Notes: generated from the sequence alone by a model not told the origin. 64,000 nt of DNA from an uncultured Lachnospiraceae bacterium (GCA_900317555.1 ONHF01000016.1:44941-108940); one strand, 5' to 3'; counted from the first letter of the stretch, positions 53,731 through 63,047 are shown. Numbers and translations: made by a program.

Positions 53731-54066
53731 GAAATGTTAATAAGTGCAATGTTAATCTCGTCCGAAAATGAATAGGCGAGATATATATACATTCATTCTG
53801 GGAACCAGGAGATACGGTCTGCCCGGGCGTTGCAGGCCGTCCCTCTATGAAAAATATATTACCCGATGATTAATGTTATTGGAAAATTATTTTCAAACCT
53901 CATTGACATCATCGCAGAATTCTTCATAATTAAATACAAATGAATGATTGGTTCGGTGCGGCTGCGCCGCTATACCACGCGCACCGCCGCACTACGCGCA
54001 TCCGGTACCACCGCCCCGCGCGGGGCGGTGCCGGCAAACCCACAACTATTCCCGGAGAGGCAAGCT
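53731..54066. other. spacer with 22-bp perfect GC palindrome
   Basis: No gene seen. The AT-rich first two thirds have no clear signal. Bases 54009-54030 are a perfect GC-rich palindrome (CACCGCCCCGC then its reverse complement), about 35 bases before the RpiR start. Confidence 0.55.
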
Positions 54067-54936
54067 ATGGAAATCAGTAATAACATCCTCGTCAAAATCA
54101 AGCTTGGCTACAACCAGTTCACGCGCACAGAACGCAAAATTGCCGACTACGTACTTGCGAACAGCAAAGATGTGCCGTTCATGTCCATTACCGAACTTTC
54201 CGACGCCTGCCATGTCGCGGAAGCCTCCGTACACCGCTTCTGCCGGACGATCAAGGTCAAAGGCTATCAGGAATTCAAAATGATGCTGTCACTGAGTGTC
54301 AAGGAAGAAGACGACAGGTCAAGAAAACTGCGTGAAAGCACCGGCTTCTCCGAAAGCGACGCCGGCAAACGCCAGTACCAGCAGATTCTGGAATATCATC
54401 TGGACGCGATCCGGGAGACCAACGCGCTGCTGAACCCTGCGGTCGTAAATGAAACCGTGGAGATGATGACGAGTGCGCGGCGGATTATGTTTTTAGGCGT
54501 TGGAAATTCCATGATCACCGCGGAAGAGGCGCAGGGGCGCTTCCTGCACATCACCCCGAAGGTCTGCTACGTCATCGACCCCCACATGCAGGCGATGGCC
54601 GCGTCCATGGTCGGACCGGAAGATATGCTGATTTTCTTCTCATATTCCGGAGCTACGAAAGACAACGTCATGATCGCGAAGATCGCGCGCGAGCGCGGCG
54701 CGAAAATCACTGTCATCACCCGATATCTGAAGTCGGATTTGACGAGGTATGCGGATACTGTTTTTATCTGCGGGGCGAAGGAAGGACCGCTTGAGGGCGG
54801 CTCCATGGGCGCCAAAATGAGCCAGCTCCACATCATCGACATCCTTTTCCAGTGCTATTATCACAGGAACGAAGCGGAGTCGCGGCGCAACAACGAGTTG
54901 ACGGCGGCCGCGAATCTGGACAGATATGATAAGTGA
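54067..54936 (+). CDS. RpiR family transcriptional regulator (HTH plus SIS domain), 289 aa
   Basis: ATG 54067 follows GGAGAGG; the in-frame extension from 53944 is GC-rich filler. The N-terminal domain has TRTERKIADYVLANSKDVPFMSITELSDACHVAEASVHRFCRTI, the RpiR helix-turn-helix. The C-terminal SIS phosphosugar-binding domain includes IMFLGVGNSMITAEEAQGRF and FFSYSGATKDNVMIAKIARERGAKI. It should sense a sugar phosphate. The target is not adjacent in an obvious way, since the next gene is convergent. Confidence 0.92.
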   Translation: MEISNNILVKIKLGYNQFTRTERKIADYVLANSKDVPFMSITELSDACHVAEASVHRFCRTIKVKGYQEFKMMLSLSVKEEDDRSRKLRESTGFSESDAGKRQYQQILEYHLDAIRETNALLNPAVVNETVEMMTSARRIMFLGVGNSMITAEEAQGRFLHITPKVCYVIDPHMQAMAASMVGPEDMLIFFSYSGATKDNVMIAKIARERGAKITVITRYLKSDLTRYADTVFICGAKEGPLEGGSMGAKMSQLHIIDILFQCYYHRNEAESRRNNELTAAANLDRYDK

Positions 54937-54947
54937 CGAGGCGGCCG

Positions 54948-55667
54948 TCACACCGGCAGCACCGCAAACGCCACCGCAACCAGCAGAGCGGGAAGAAGAT
55001 TGGCGACGCGGATTCTTTTGCCAAAGAGCAGGTTAACGCCGACACAGAATATCAAAACAGAACCAACACAAGACAAATTCGCCATCGCCGTGTCGGTCAT
55101 GAACGGCTGCAAAACACGCGCCAGCAAGGTCATTCCCCCCTGCAACAACAGTACCGGCACGGCAGAAAAGGCACATCCCTTCCCCATTGACGCCGACATC
55201 ACCAGAATAATAATGAAGTCCATCAAAGCTTTGGAGATCAGAATCGAATGGTCGCCGTACATCCCGTCCTGAATGGAGCCGATGACAGCCATCGCGCCGA
55301 TGCACACGGTCAGCGAAGCCGTGACAAACGCGTTCACAAAATTCTGGTCTTTCGCATTGCCAGTCCTTTTCTTGAGCCATTCACCGAAGCGGGTGAATTG
55401 TTTTTCCAAATCTATGATTTCACCAATCACGGCGCCGGCCGCAAGGCTGACGACCATCATGACTGTGCCGTGCGTTGCCAGAGAGCTGCCGCTGATCCGC
55501 AGCATTCCTGCCATCGCACCGCCGATCCCCAGAAACAAAACAGCAAGTGCATTCGCCGTCATCAGAGAATCCTGAATTCTGGACGGAATCCGGCTTCCCA
55601 TGAGACAACCGGCGAGTCCTGCCGCAGCGATGGCGGCCGCGTTAATTATAGAACCAAGTCCGGGCAT
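54948..55667 (-). CDS. DUF554 family membrane protein, 239 aa
   Basis: Seven or so hydrophobic helices, with the DUF554 pattern: the N-terminal MPGLGSIINAAAIAAAGLAG, GAVIGEIIDLEKQFTRFGEWLKKR, then FVTASLTVCIGAMAVIGSIQDG. Integral membrane protein of unknown function, possibly a transporter. It is convergent with RpiR and divergent from the DUF2975 gene. Confidence 0.88.
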   Translation of the reverse strand: MPGLGSIINAAAIAAAGLAGCLMGSRIPSRIQDSLMTANALAVLFLGIGGAMAGMLRISGSSLATHGTVMMVVSLAAGAVIGEIIDLEKQFTRFGEWLKKRTGNAKDQNFVNAFVTASLTVCIGAMAVIGSIQDGMYGDHSILISKALMDFIIILVMSASMGKGCAFSAVPVLLLQGGMTLLARVLQPFMTDTAMANLSCVGSVLIFCVGVNLLFGKRIRVANLLPALLVAVAFAVLPV

Positions 55668-55870
55668 GATGAGCCTCCAAGCGATAATTTGCGTAACTGA
55701 AATTGTATTATAGCGCGGCGGCGGACGCGGGTCGATTATTTGTAAGAAGATTCAGGAGGAGCGGCGTACTGGTGCTCCTGTTGACTTTACGGTCGATAGC
55801 AGGGGAAAATATACAATACGTGATATCGAAGAAGACAAAGAACGCTGTTGCACACAGCAATATTAAACTA

Positions 55871-55891
55871 ATTTATCGATAAACGATAAAT
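55871..55891. promoter_or_regulatory. palindromic operator candidate upstream of DUF2975-XRE operon
   Basis: ATTTATCG (55871-55878) and CGATAAAT (55884-55891) form a perfect inverted repeat around ATAAA. It lies just before the two-hairpin leader and is the likely binding site of the XRE regulator encoded downstream. Confidence 0.6.
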
Positions 55892-55905
55892 TTATATTGA
55901 AAAAC

Positions 55906-55992
55906 AATCCTCCGCATGCTACACTACTCGTAGCTTGCGGAGGATTTTCCTTTCCCCTCCGCTCACTTCTCCTTTTTTCGCGGAGGGTTTTT
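55906..55992 (+). promoter_or_regulatory. two-hairpin leader overlapping the ribosome site of the DUF2975 gene (possible RNA switch)
   Basis: Hairpin 1: AATCCTCCGCA (55906-55916) with TGCGGAGGATT (55936-55946), plus GCTAC/GTAGC inside. Hairpin 2: CCCTCCGC (55955-55962) with GCGGAGGG (55980-55987), then TTTTT and the ATG at 55993. The right arm of hairpin 1 can pair instead with the left arm of hairpin 2, which would free the GGAGGG ribosome site. Hairpin 2 is both terminator-like and ribosome-site masking. Confidence 0.6.
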
Positions 55993-56487
55993 ATGACAAA
56001 GAATGAAATCGAAAATCCGGTTTATGATACCCGGAACATACGTATTACGAGAATCTGTGTTGTCATCCTGCTGATCATCTGCGCGGTCATGCTGGTGCGC
56101 GGCCCATGGCTGACGGATGCGTTCGTGCGCGGCCTCCATGGCCGGGACTTCCTGCTCTCTGATAAGCCATATGCATTTGGCGTGACAATTACGATCGGAT
56201 ACATTTGCGGAACGCTGGCACTTGTCATGCTCATCATGATGTTCCGCTTTTTGGGACGGCTGGCGCAGGGAAATGTTTTTACAAGGCAGAACGTGCAGAC
56301 GCTCTATCGGATCAGCCTTTGCTGCATCTATGCGGCAGGAGCATGCCTTATCATGGGTCTTCTGAGCTACTGGATGTTCGGCGCGCTTGCGGCGGGAATC
56401 CTGTTTATGGCGCTGATTGTGCGGGTCGTCAGAGATGCTTTCGAGCGCGCTGTTTCAATGAAAGATGAGCTGGACTATACGATCTGA
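55993..56487 (+). CDS. DUF2975 family membrane protein, 164 aa
   Basis: ATG 55993, with GGAGGG five bases before; a longer frame from 55897 overlaps the hairpins. Four hydrophobic helices; the family's FRFLGRLAQGNVFTRQNVQTLYRIS region is present between helices 2 and 3. DUF2975 proteins are nearly always encoded with a small XRE regulator, as here (next gene 9 bases away). Function unknown; suggested to be sensory or envelope-linked. Confidence 0.85.
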   Translation: MTKNEIENPVYDTRNIRITRICVVILLIICAVMLVRGPWLTDAFVRGLHGRDFLLSDKPYAFGVTITIGYICGTLALVMLIMMFRFLGRLAQGNVFTRQNVQTLYRISLCCIYAAGACLIMGLLSYWMFGALAAGILFMALIVRVVRDAFERAVSMKDELDYTI

Positions 56488-56496
56488 GGTCTGAAC

Positions 56497-56733
56497 ATGG
56501 GACAAATCTACGTAAATCTGAATGTGATGATGGCCAGACGGGAGATCAGCGCTGGTGAGCTTGCCGACAAAATCGGCATAACTCCGGCAAATCTGTCCAT
56601 CCTCAAGAATAATAAGGCAAAGGCAATCCGCTTCTCAACGCTCGAAGCGCTCTGCCGTGTGCTGAACTGCCAGCCTGCGGATCTTCTGGAGTATAGGGAA
56701 GATGCTGCACAGACGAAGCCTATAGATGAATGA
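56497..56733 (+). CDS. small XRE-family regulator (YozG-like), 78 aa
   Basis: One helix-turn-helix domain: VNLNVMMARREISAGELADKIG then ITPANLSILKNNKAKAIRFSTL and EALCRVLNCQPADLLEY. The size and partner gene match YozG-type regulators accompanying DUF2975 proteins. Probably controls its own operon through the palindrome at 55871-55891. Overlaps or nearly abuts the next gene. Confidence 0.92.
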   Translation: MGQIYVNLNVMMARREISAGELADKIGITPANLSILKNNKAKAIRFSTLEALCRVLNCQPADLLEYREDAAQTKPIDE

Positions 56734-56749
56734 TATGGAGAATTTTGTT

Positions 56750-58522
56750 ATGAATACCGGCAAAACAAACGCCAATGAACCCCTCCTCTTTACCGCAGCT
56801 CTTCTAAGCTATCCGATTGCTTATTTCTATATTCATGCGCTGCTGTTTAATGAGAATATCGGAACCCCGGGAATTCAGATTCCATCGGCGCTGCTCTTTA
56901 CAGTCATATTTATGACCGCAGTAGAAGTGGTCAGCCGCCTTGCGCGGCACGAGGGTGCGGGCAGGACGTCCCGGGAGCATTTATTCTGGGGCATGATATT
57001 AGCTGCACAGGGCGCAGCGCTTGCCATCCATGGCATGCACTCCGGATCTCTTGGCATCTGGCAGATTTTCCTCTGGCATATGACCGCAATTTATTACACG
57101 GCGGTTTGCACGGATATGCTGACCGCCGGCCGTACAAGTGTGTTCCTGCCGGCTGATGTGCTGACGCAGATGTTTGCAGTACCTGTGATGAATGTCCTGC
57201 TGCGTATCAAGAGCCTGATCAAGGGTATTGTCAGACCGTTTCGCGCGAAACGAAGACCCTCCGTTCCGGTTGTTCTGAGTATCGCCGCGGCAGCCGGTGT
57301 GGTATTATTCGCGTGGTCGCAGCTTGCTGCGGCAGACCGTAACTTCGGCCGGATTGGAAGTTCGTTCTTTAAAGGAATCGGCAGCTTTTTCCGGCAGTTA
57401 TTCCGCGGCAGTCAGATGCCTGCGATTCTGCTCTCAATTCCGGTGGGCTGTTATCTGTTCGCAATGGTTTGCGGCAGTCTGGTCATAAGTGGACGCAGAT
57501 TGAAAATTTCCGAGGATAACTTCCGCGATAACATGGAGCCTATGCGCCGTGTTCCGGCTTTCAGCGCAGGTATTGTTATGGGTGCGCTGACTGCAGTTTA
57601 TGTAGTTTTCTTCTCGCTGCAGGCGGCAGAGCTTTTCCTGATTCTGACGCGCGGCGGATCTTCGGGACAGGTGCTGTCAGCGCCGTCTGCTTCGGAATTT
57701 GCAAGGAACGGTTTTCAGGAACTCTGCAGGATACTGATCCTGAATTTCTGTGTTCTGGGATTTTTCGGCTTTTTCCTTGATACAGAGCATGGTAAAATAC
57801 AAAATCCTCTGCGCAGCAGAGGCCCGCTTCATCTGCTGACGGGAATCTTTGCGCTCAGCGGCATTGGCTTTACGCTTCTGGCGATTTTGAAAATATATGT
57901 ATATATTCACCTGTACGGATTCACGGCGCGGCGTGTACTGTCCTTCTGGTTTGTAGCGACGCTCCTGATCGTCAGTGTCCTTGCGCTTGTCCGGATTTTC
58001 AGAAAGTTCCATGCCGTGCCGGCCGCTGTATTTGTAATGGCGGCATCCTTCGTGATACTTGTGCTGTCTGATGTCGACGGCGGGATTATTCACGGAGAAA
58101 TCAGCCGTTATGAGGATGGACGGGATTCGCACCTAGCCATGACGGAGCTGGATGGCTGCGGATTTACGAACAGGCGGGATCTGGCAGACAACACGCAGCG
58201 CCTGATTGACGCCGGCTGGTTTACAGGAATGGTTAGTGAGTCTGTGAATGATGGTGCACAACGCTGCACGATTTATGATGTTCAGAATTTGTATACACGG
58301 CAGATCTGGTACAAAGAAGATGGCACAAGACTGTACGCAGATGAATTGGGATCCTATGCCGGCTATGCCGGCGCTGTGTATGCAGAAATGATTCCGGGTG
58401 AAGAAGCAGTGTCTTCCCGAGAAGCGTCAGGGCAGGAACAAAAGCTTCACGCCGGCGCTGCGACACTTCTTCTTACAATCAGAAAGGATGGCGTAGTGAC
58501 AAGCGCGAAGCTGATCCGCTGA
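56750..58522 (+). CDS. DUF4153/DUF4173-type multi-pass membrane protein, 590 aa
   Basis: ATG 56750 has TGGAG 12 bases upstream; an in-frame ATG at 56726 overlaps the XRE stop but has no site. Some 12 membrane helices fill the first ~430 residues, including FGFFLDTEHGK and the GFTARRVLSFWFVATLLIV region typical of DUF4153/DUF4173 proteins. The last ~150 residues are soluble (YEDGRDSHLAMTELDGCGFT and so on). No known activity. Co-transcribed with the DUF2975-XRE pair. Confidence 0.78.
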   Translation: MNTGKTNANEPLLFTAALLSYPIAYFYIHALLFNENIGTPGIQIPSALLFTVIFMTAVEVVSRLARHEGAGRTSREHLFWGMILAAQGAALAIHGMHSGSLGIWQIFLWHMTAIYYTAVCTDMLTAGRTSVFLPADVLTQMFAVPVMNVLLRIKSLIKGIVRPFRAKRRPSVPVVLSIAAAAGVVLFAWSQLAAADRNFGRIGSSFFKGIGSFFRQLFRGSQMPAILLSIPVGCYLFAMVCGSLVISGRRLKISEDNFRDNMEPMRRVPAFSAGIVMGALTAVYVVFFSLQAAELFLILTRGGSSGQVLSAPSASEFARNGFQELCRILILNFCVLGFFGFFLDTEHGKIQNPLRSRGPLHLLTGIFALSGIGFTLLAILKIYVYIHLYGFTARRVLSFWFVATLLIVSVLALVRIFRKFHAVPAAVFVMAASFVILVLSDVDGGIIHGEISRYEDGRDSHLAMTELDGCGFTNRRDLADNTQRLIDAGWFTGMVSESVNDGAQRCTIYDVQNLYTRQIWYKEDGTRLYADELGSYAGYAGAVYAEMIPGEEAVSSREASGQEQKLHAGAATLLLTIRKDGVVTSAKLIR

Positions 58523-58566
58523 TACCGCATAACCGCGGACAAATTGAAATGGCATCAGCGCTGCGG

Positions 58567-59529
58567 TTATTTCTTCTGCGCAGTCTGCTGACTCTGCCGC
58601 TCTGCCAGAAGCCGGTGCAGATTCCCGGAAATATAGAGGTAGCCGAGAATGACAACAATCATCATCAGAGAGAACATTCCAAGCAGAACCAGCATAATCC
58701 GGATCGGAATGCTTCGCGTGAGAAAGGTCTTGATAATCTGATCCAGCGCGATGATGCCGAACAGCATCAGATAGTAGAAGCCGATCACGCCCGCGATCTG
58801 GGCAGTCGACTGAACAGCCGCATTTTTAAATGTGTGCGACATGGAGTAGAAATAGAGAAAATACCCGACAAGTCCCAGAAGCCCTGTCCATGACGGCGGA
58901 TAGATGTCAGAGACAGGAGTGGGCTTCGGCACCGGGACTTTGAGCTTGCGCAGAACAATGAGCGTAATCTCATAGATAATAAAACCTTGCAGCGCACCGG
59001 TAAAGCCGATGGCAACCAGCATAATCCGCTTGATCATAGCACCGGACTGCAGCTGCTCAGGTAAGGCAACCTTGCCGCCGTAGACTTTATCGAACATCTG
59101 CTGGAACAGGGTCTGAAATTCTTTAACATCGGCATCGATGCTTACGCCTGTCAGCTGTGCGATAACCAGAATGCTGATCAGCTCGGACAGCATGGCAAGC
59201 AGCATTGTTAACAGAAGCGTGCGGTTCAGATCTGCCTTGTGATACAGCCGGTCACCCAGAACAAAGCCGATGAAAGCAGCACTCACTGCATAGAAAATGG
59301 AGGTGAATGTTCCAAAGATAAAAGCGATCAGGCACATGCACACAAAGACAATGACTGCCTGCCGTCTCCCGTAGCGGACCGTGTAGGCCGCGATCGGAAT
59401 CGGAAGAACATAGCTGAGAACGCCTTCCATAAAGCCGCCGGTATAACGGTTGATCAGCAGAAAGACACCAAAAACCGCAACCAGCATGGCACCATAAGTG
59501 ATTTGAAGAGTTTTATTTTTTGTATTCAT
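58567..59529 (-). CDS. DUF2232/YybS family membrane protein, 320 aa
   Basis: Nine or ten hydrophobic helices. The N-terminal LQITYGAMLVAVFGVFLLINRYTGGFMEGVLSYVLPIPIAAY and the late LGLVGYFLYFYSMSHTF fit DUF2232 (YybS), a family related to ECF-type substrate-binding membrane proteins. Function unknown. It converges with the DUF4153-type gene; an inverted repeat (ATAACCGC/GCGGTTAT, about 58528-58571) between them may end transcription. Confidence 0.82.
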   Translation of the reverse strand: MNTKNKTLQITYGAMLVAVFGVFLLINRYTGGFMEGVLSYVLPIPIAAYTVRYGRRQAVIVFVCMCLIAFIFGTFTSIFYAVSAAFIGFVLGDRLYHKADLNRTLLLTMLLAMLSELISILVIAQLTGVSIDADVKEFQTLFQQMFDKVYGGKVALPEQLQSGAMIKRIMLVAIGFTGALQGFIIYEITLIVLRKLKVPVPKPTPVSDIYPPSWTGLLGLVGYFLYFYSMSHTFKNAAVQSTAQIAGVIGFYYLMLFGIIALDQIIKTFLTRSIPIRIMLVLLGMFSLMMIVVILGYLYISGNLHRLLAERQSQQTAQKK

Positions 59530-59681
59530 GAACCTATTTTAGTGAGAAGCATGGATTGACGCAACCGGCTGCGGCATTTTTTTAAATTCTATGTGGATAT
59601 CTGCTCAGATTTGTGGTATCTTCTTGGAGATACAAATTGTATACACGTATTCGAAACGGCATAGTTTTGAAGGAGCAGAGA

Positions 59682-60977
59682 ATGAAAGCATACAAAGAGA
59701 TGACCACGGAGGAGCTCGCGACAGAAATCGAAGCTCTGAAGAAGGAGTACAGGCGCTATCTGTCCATGGAACTGCAGCTGGATATGAGTCGCGGGAAGCC
59801 GTGTTTTGACCAGTTGGATCTTTCGATGGGGATGATGGATGTTTTGTCTTCATCGGCGGACCTTTCCTGTGAGGACGGAACGGACTGCCGCAATTATGGT
59901 GTGCTTGGCGGCATCCGCGAGGCAAAGGTTCTGATCGGGGATATGATGGAAAACAATCCGGACAACGTCCTGATCTACGGAAACTCGTCTCTGAATGTCA
60001 TGTATGATCAGATTTCCCGCTCTTATACGCATGGCGTCATGGGGAACACTCCGTGGTGCAAGCTGGACAAGGTCAAGTGGCTCTGCCCTGTACCCGGATA
60101 TGACAGGCATTTCGGAATTACAGAGTATTTTGGTATCGAGATGATTCCGGTGCCGATGCTGCCGACCGGCCCTGATATGGACATGGTCGAGGAACTTGTC
60201 GCAAGTGATGAAGCGATCAAGGGCATCTGGTGTGTTCCGAAGTACTCCAATCCGCAGGGCTATTCCTACAGTGATGAGACAGTGCGCCGTTTTGCGAGGT
60301 TAAAGCCGGCTGCGAGAGACTTCCGGATTTACTGGGACAATGCGTACGGCATCCACCATCTGTATGATCATGATCAGGATTATCTGATTGAGATTCTTGC
60401 GGAGTGCAAGAGAGCCGGCAACCCGGATCTGGTCTATAAGTTTGCTTCAACGTCGAAGATTACTTTCCCGGGCGGCGGTATCGCGGCGCTTGCCACATCG
60501 CCGAACAATCTGGAAGACATCAGGAGACAGCTCCAGCACCAGACGATCGGATATGACAAGATCAATCAGCTTCGCCATGTGCGCTTCTTTAAAGACATTC
60601 ACGGAATGACCGAGCACATGAGAAAGCATGCGGACATTATCAGACCGAAGTTCGAGGCGGTTGAGCAGATTTTTGATGAGAATCTCGGCGGCCTTGGTAT
60701 AGCGTCGTGGACAACTCCGAAGGGCGGATATTTCATCAGCTTTGACGCTATGGAAGGCTGCGCGAAGGAGATCATTGACAAGGCGAAGAAGGCAGGCGTT
60801 AAAATGACACCCGCCGGTTCCACATGGCCTTATCACAATGATCCTCATGATTCCAATATTCGTGTCGCTCCGACATATCCGCCGCTCGAGGATCTGAAGA
60901 CAGCGGCGAAGCTTTTCTCGGTCTGCGTGAAACTTGTGTCCGCGCAGAAACTGTATGAGGCAGCGAAGGAACAGTAA
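59682..60977 (+). CDS. PLP-dependent aminotransferase class I/II (aspartate-aminotransferase type Ic-like), 431 aa
   Basis: ATG 59682 follows GAAGGAGC; the in-frame extension from 59613 lacks a site. The N-terminal SMELQLDMSRGKPCFDQLDLSMG, then GIREAKVLIGDMMENNPDNVLIYGNSS, and the GIWCVPKYSNPQGYSYSDETVRRFA and YWDNAYGIHHLYD segments are characteristic. The PLP lysine is in FASTSKITFPGGGIAAL. This group uses aspartate or related amino donors in the cytoplasm. Complete and monocistronic. Confidence 0.9.
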   Translation: MKAYKEMTTEELATEIEALKKEYRRYLSMELQLDMSRGKPCFDQLDLSMGMMDVLSSSADLSCEDGTDCRNYGVLGGIREAKVLIGDMMENNPDNVLIYGNSSLNVMYDQISRSYTHGVMGNTPWCKLDKVKWLCPVPGYDRHFGITEYFGIEMIPVPMLPTGPDMDMVEELVASDEAIKGIWCVPKYSNPQGYSYSDETVRRFARLKPAARDFRIYWDNAYGIHHLYDHDQDYLIEILAECKRAGNPDLVYKFASTSKITFPGGGIAALATSPNNLEDIRRQLQHQTIGYDKINQLRHVRFFKDIHGMTEHMRKHADIIRPKFEAVEQIFDENLGGLGIASWTTPKGGYFISFDAMEGCAKEIIDKAKKAGVKMTPAGSTWPYHNDPHDSNIRVAPTYPPLEDLKTAAKLFSVCVKLVSAQKLYEAAKEQ

Positions 60978-61106
60978 CTGGCACACCAAATTTAATAAGG
61001 CAGGTATCCCGCCCGGCGGGATTGCAAGCCGGTCAGATTGCGACGGCCCGGAGCGCCTGAACCATCTCCAAAGCCTAATCAATATGCCTAAAATTTCAAA
61101 TAGTAT

Positions 61107-61166
61107 ATTGCGTTTTATCATCAATAATTATAAACTAAATATAGTAACTATTATTGATAACGCAAT
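61107..61166. promoter_or_regulatory. AT-rich long inverted repeat
   Basis: ATTGCGTT...ATCA..AATAAT (from 61107) and ATTATTGATAACGCAAT (61150-61166) pair with a small interruption in one arm. It lies 90 bases before the truncated acyl-CoA dehydrogenase and may be the operator of the lost gene. The remainder of 60978-61254 has no gene. Confidence 0.4.
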
Positions 61167-61254
61167 AAATTGCATAAATACAAATGTTGACAAACAACAG
61201 AACAAAATGAAAGCAACAACCATACAATAATCTTGGGTAAAGGAGGAATTGGGC

Positions 61255-61485
61255 ATGTTATTTCAAACCACACAGGAACACGAGGAACTGCGGGCGAAGA
61301 TCCGTGCTTTCGCGGAAGCGGAAATCAAGCCTGTTTCGCTTGAGCTTGATCAGACGAACACCTTTCCGGATGAGATCGTTCGAAAGCTTGGGGAGAACGG
61401 CTGGATGGGCATCCCCTATCCGAAGGAATACGGCGGCGCGGGGCTGGATGTCATCAGCTACGCGGTGCGCGGGGAGAAGAAGTAA
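61255..61485 (+). pseudogene. acyl-CoA dehydrogenase, N-terminal fragment, 76 codons
   Basis: After a good AAAGGAGG site the frame reads MLFQTTQEHEELRAKIRAFA and ends GGAGLDVISYAVRGEKK. This is the first part of an acyl-CoA dehydrogenase (usual length ~380), cut just after the GGAGLDVISY motif. The FAD-binding and catalytic domains are absent. The upstream control region looks intact, so the truncation seems recent. Confidence 0.8.
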
Positions 61486-61557
61486 AGGCGCCGCGAGCCA
61501 CAGATGCTGACTGCTATCTATCCATTGAATCCTGACAGCTGACACGAAAATGACATG

Positions 61558-61586
61558 TTTTGTTTACCTCACTTCGTTGATATAAT
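61558..61586 (+). promoter_or_regulatory. promoter of sugar ABC operon
   Basis: TTTTGT (61558-61563), 17 bases, TATAAT (61581-61586), about 90 bases before the binding-protein start. The rest of 61486-61676 shows no gene. Confidence 0.55.
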
Positions 61587-61676
61587 GCACAAAAAAGATA
61601 ATATATGCTTATCGGACTTGATGCAAATTAACATCCGATTAGGGGGAATATCGTAACGAAGGAGGGTGAACAGGTT

Positions 61677-63047
61677 ATGAAAAAGCAATTGGCAATTGGT
61701 TTAGCCGCATTATTGGCAGCAGCATCGCTGGCCGGATGCGGCAGCTCATCCGGAAGCGGCACGGCGGCAACCGCTGCAAAGACAGAAGGGGAAACTGCGG
61801 CCGAGACGTCGGATTCTGCAACATCAGAAACATCTGCGCCGACTTCCGGACAGGACAGTACAGATAAGTCGGATGTTACACTGACTGTTGCCATCTGGGA
61901 CAAAGGCCAGCAGCCCGGTCTTCAGAAGATTATGGATGATTTCACTGCCAAAACCGGGATCAAGACAGATATTCAGATTACACCGTACAAAGATTACTGG
62001 ACCATGCTTGAAGCGGCTGCAACCGGTGGTAATCTGCCGGATGTTTTCTGGATGCATACTTTCCAGGTAGCTACTTACGCGCAGTATGATGACCTTCTGA
62101 TGAACTTGTCCGACCGCATCGCGAACGATCCGGAAGTGGATATGAGTAAATACCCGGAAGAATTCGTCAAGGCGTTCCAGAACCCGGACGGCGATCAGAT
62201 TGGTATCCCCAAAGACAGAGACACTGCGGCAGTCTGGTATAACAAAGATATGTTTGATGAAGCCGGCATCCCGTATCCGACAGCGGACTGGACATGGGAT
62301 GATTTCCGCGAAGACTGCAAGAAGCTGACCAAAGCAGACGGCTCTCAGTACGGTCTCGCCATGAAACCCGGCTCAGATCAGGAAGGCTGGTATGGCACAA
62401 TCTATGCTTATGGCGGCTATGTCATCAGCGATGATATGAAGAAATCCGGATTCGATGATCCGAATACACTTAAAGGACTGGATGTCATTCAGGGAATTAT
62501 CGATGATGGTTCGATGCCGCCTTACAGCCAGCAGGCAGACAATGATCCGCTGGCTTTACAGGAAGCAGGAACTGTTGCAATGACTTTCCAGGGTTCGTGG
62601 GCAGCCTCCGAGCTTTCGGTCAATGATTATCTGAAAGAGCATATTGCGATCGCTCCGCTTCCGAAGGGACCTGAAGGCGCGGTAACAATGTCCAACAGCC
62701 TTGCATGGAGCGGATCTGCACAGTCGAAGCATCAGGATGAAGCCTGGGAGCTGATTAAATATCTGACCGGCGAAGAAGCGCAGAAGAAGCAGGCGGAGCT
62801 TGGTGTTACGCTTTCCGCATACGACGGAGCAAGTGATGCATGGGCAAAGTCGCAGCCCGGCTTTGATCTTCAGCCTTACCTCGACGCAATGGATAATGCT
62901 GTTCTTTATCCTCACTCCAAGAACACAAATGTCTGGTACACGATGATGAAGGAAAAACTCGTCAGTGTCTGGGACGGTTCCGCAAGAATGGACGACACAG
63001 CCAAGGATATTGCAAAAGAAATGAACGCTGATCTGGCAGAAGAGTAA
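61677..63047 (+). CDS. ABC transporter sugar-binding lipoprotein (extracellular family 1), 456 aa
   Basis: Lipoprotein signal peptide with lipobox LAGC (Cys about residue 21), then a Ser/Thr/Ala-rich linker to ~65. The mature domain follows the maltose-binding-protein-like fold: LTVAIWDKGQQPGLQKIMDDFTAKTGIKTDI, NLPDVFWMH, and WDDFREDCKKLTKADGSQYGLAM. It captures a sugar for the permease encoded next. Ribosome site AAGGAGG before ATG 61677. Confidence 0.93.
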   Translation: MKKQLAIGLAALLAAASLAGCGSSSGSGTAATAAKTEGETAAETSDSATSETSAPTSGQDSTDKSDVTLTVAIWDKGQQPGLQKIMDDFTAKTGIKTDIQITPYKDYWTMLEAAATGGNLPDVFWMHTFQVATYAQYDDLLMNLSDRIANDPEVDMSKYPEEFVKAFQNPDGDQIGIPKDRDTAAVWYNKDMFDEAGIPYPTADWTWDDFREDCKKLTKADGSQYGLAMKPGSDQEGWYGTIYAYGGYVISDDMKKSGFDDPNTLKGLDVIQGIIDDGSMPPYSQQADNDPLALQEAGTVAMTFQGSWAASELSVNDYLKEHIAIAPLPKGPEGAVTMSNSLAWSGSAQSKHQDEAWELIKYLTGEEAQKKQAELGVTLSAYDGASDAWAKSQPGFDLQPYLDAMDNAVLYPHSKNTNVWYTMMKEKLVSVWDGSARMDDTAKDIAKEMNADLAEE

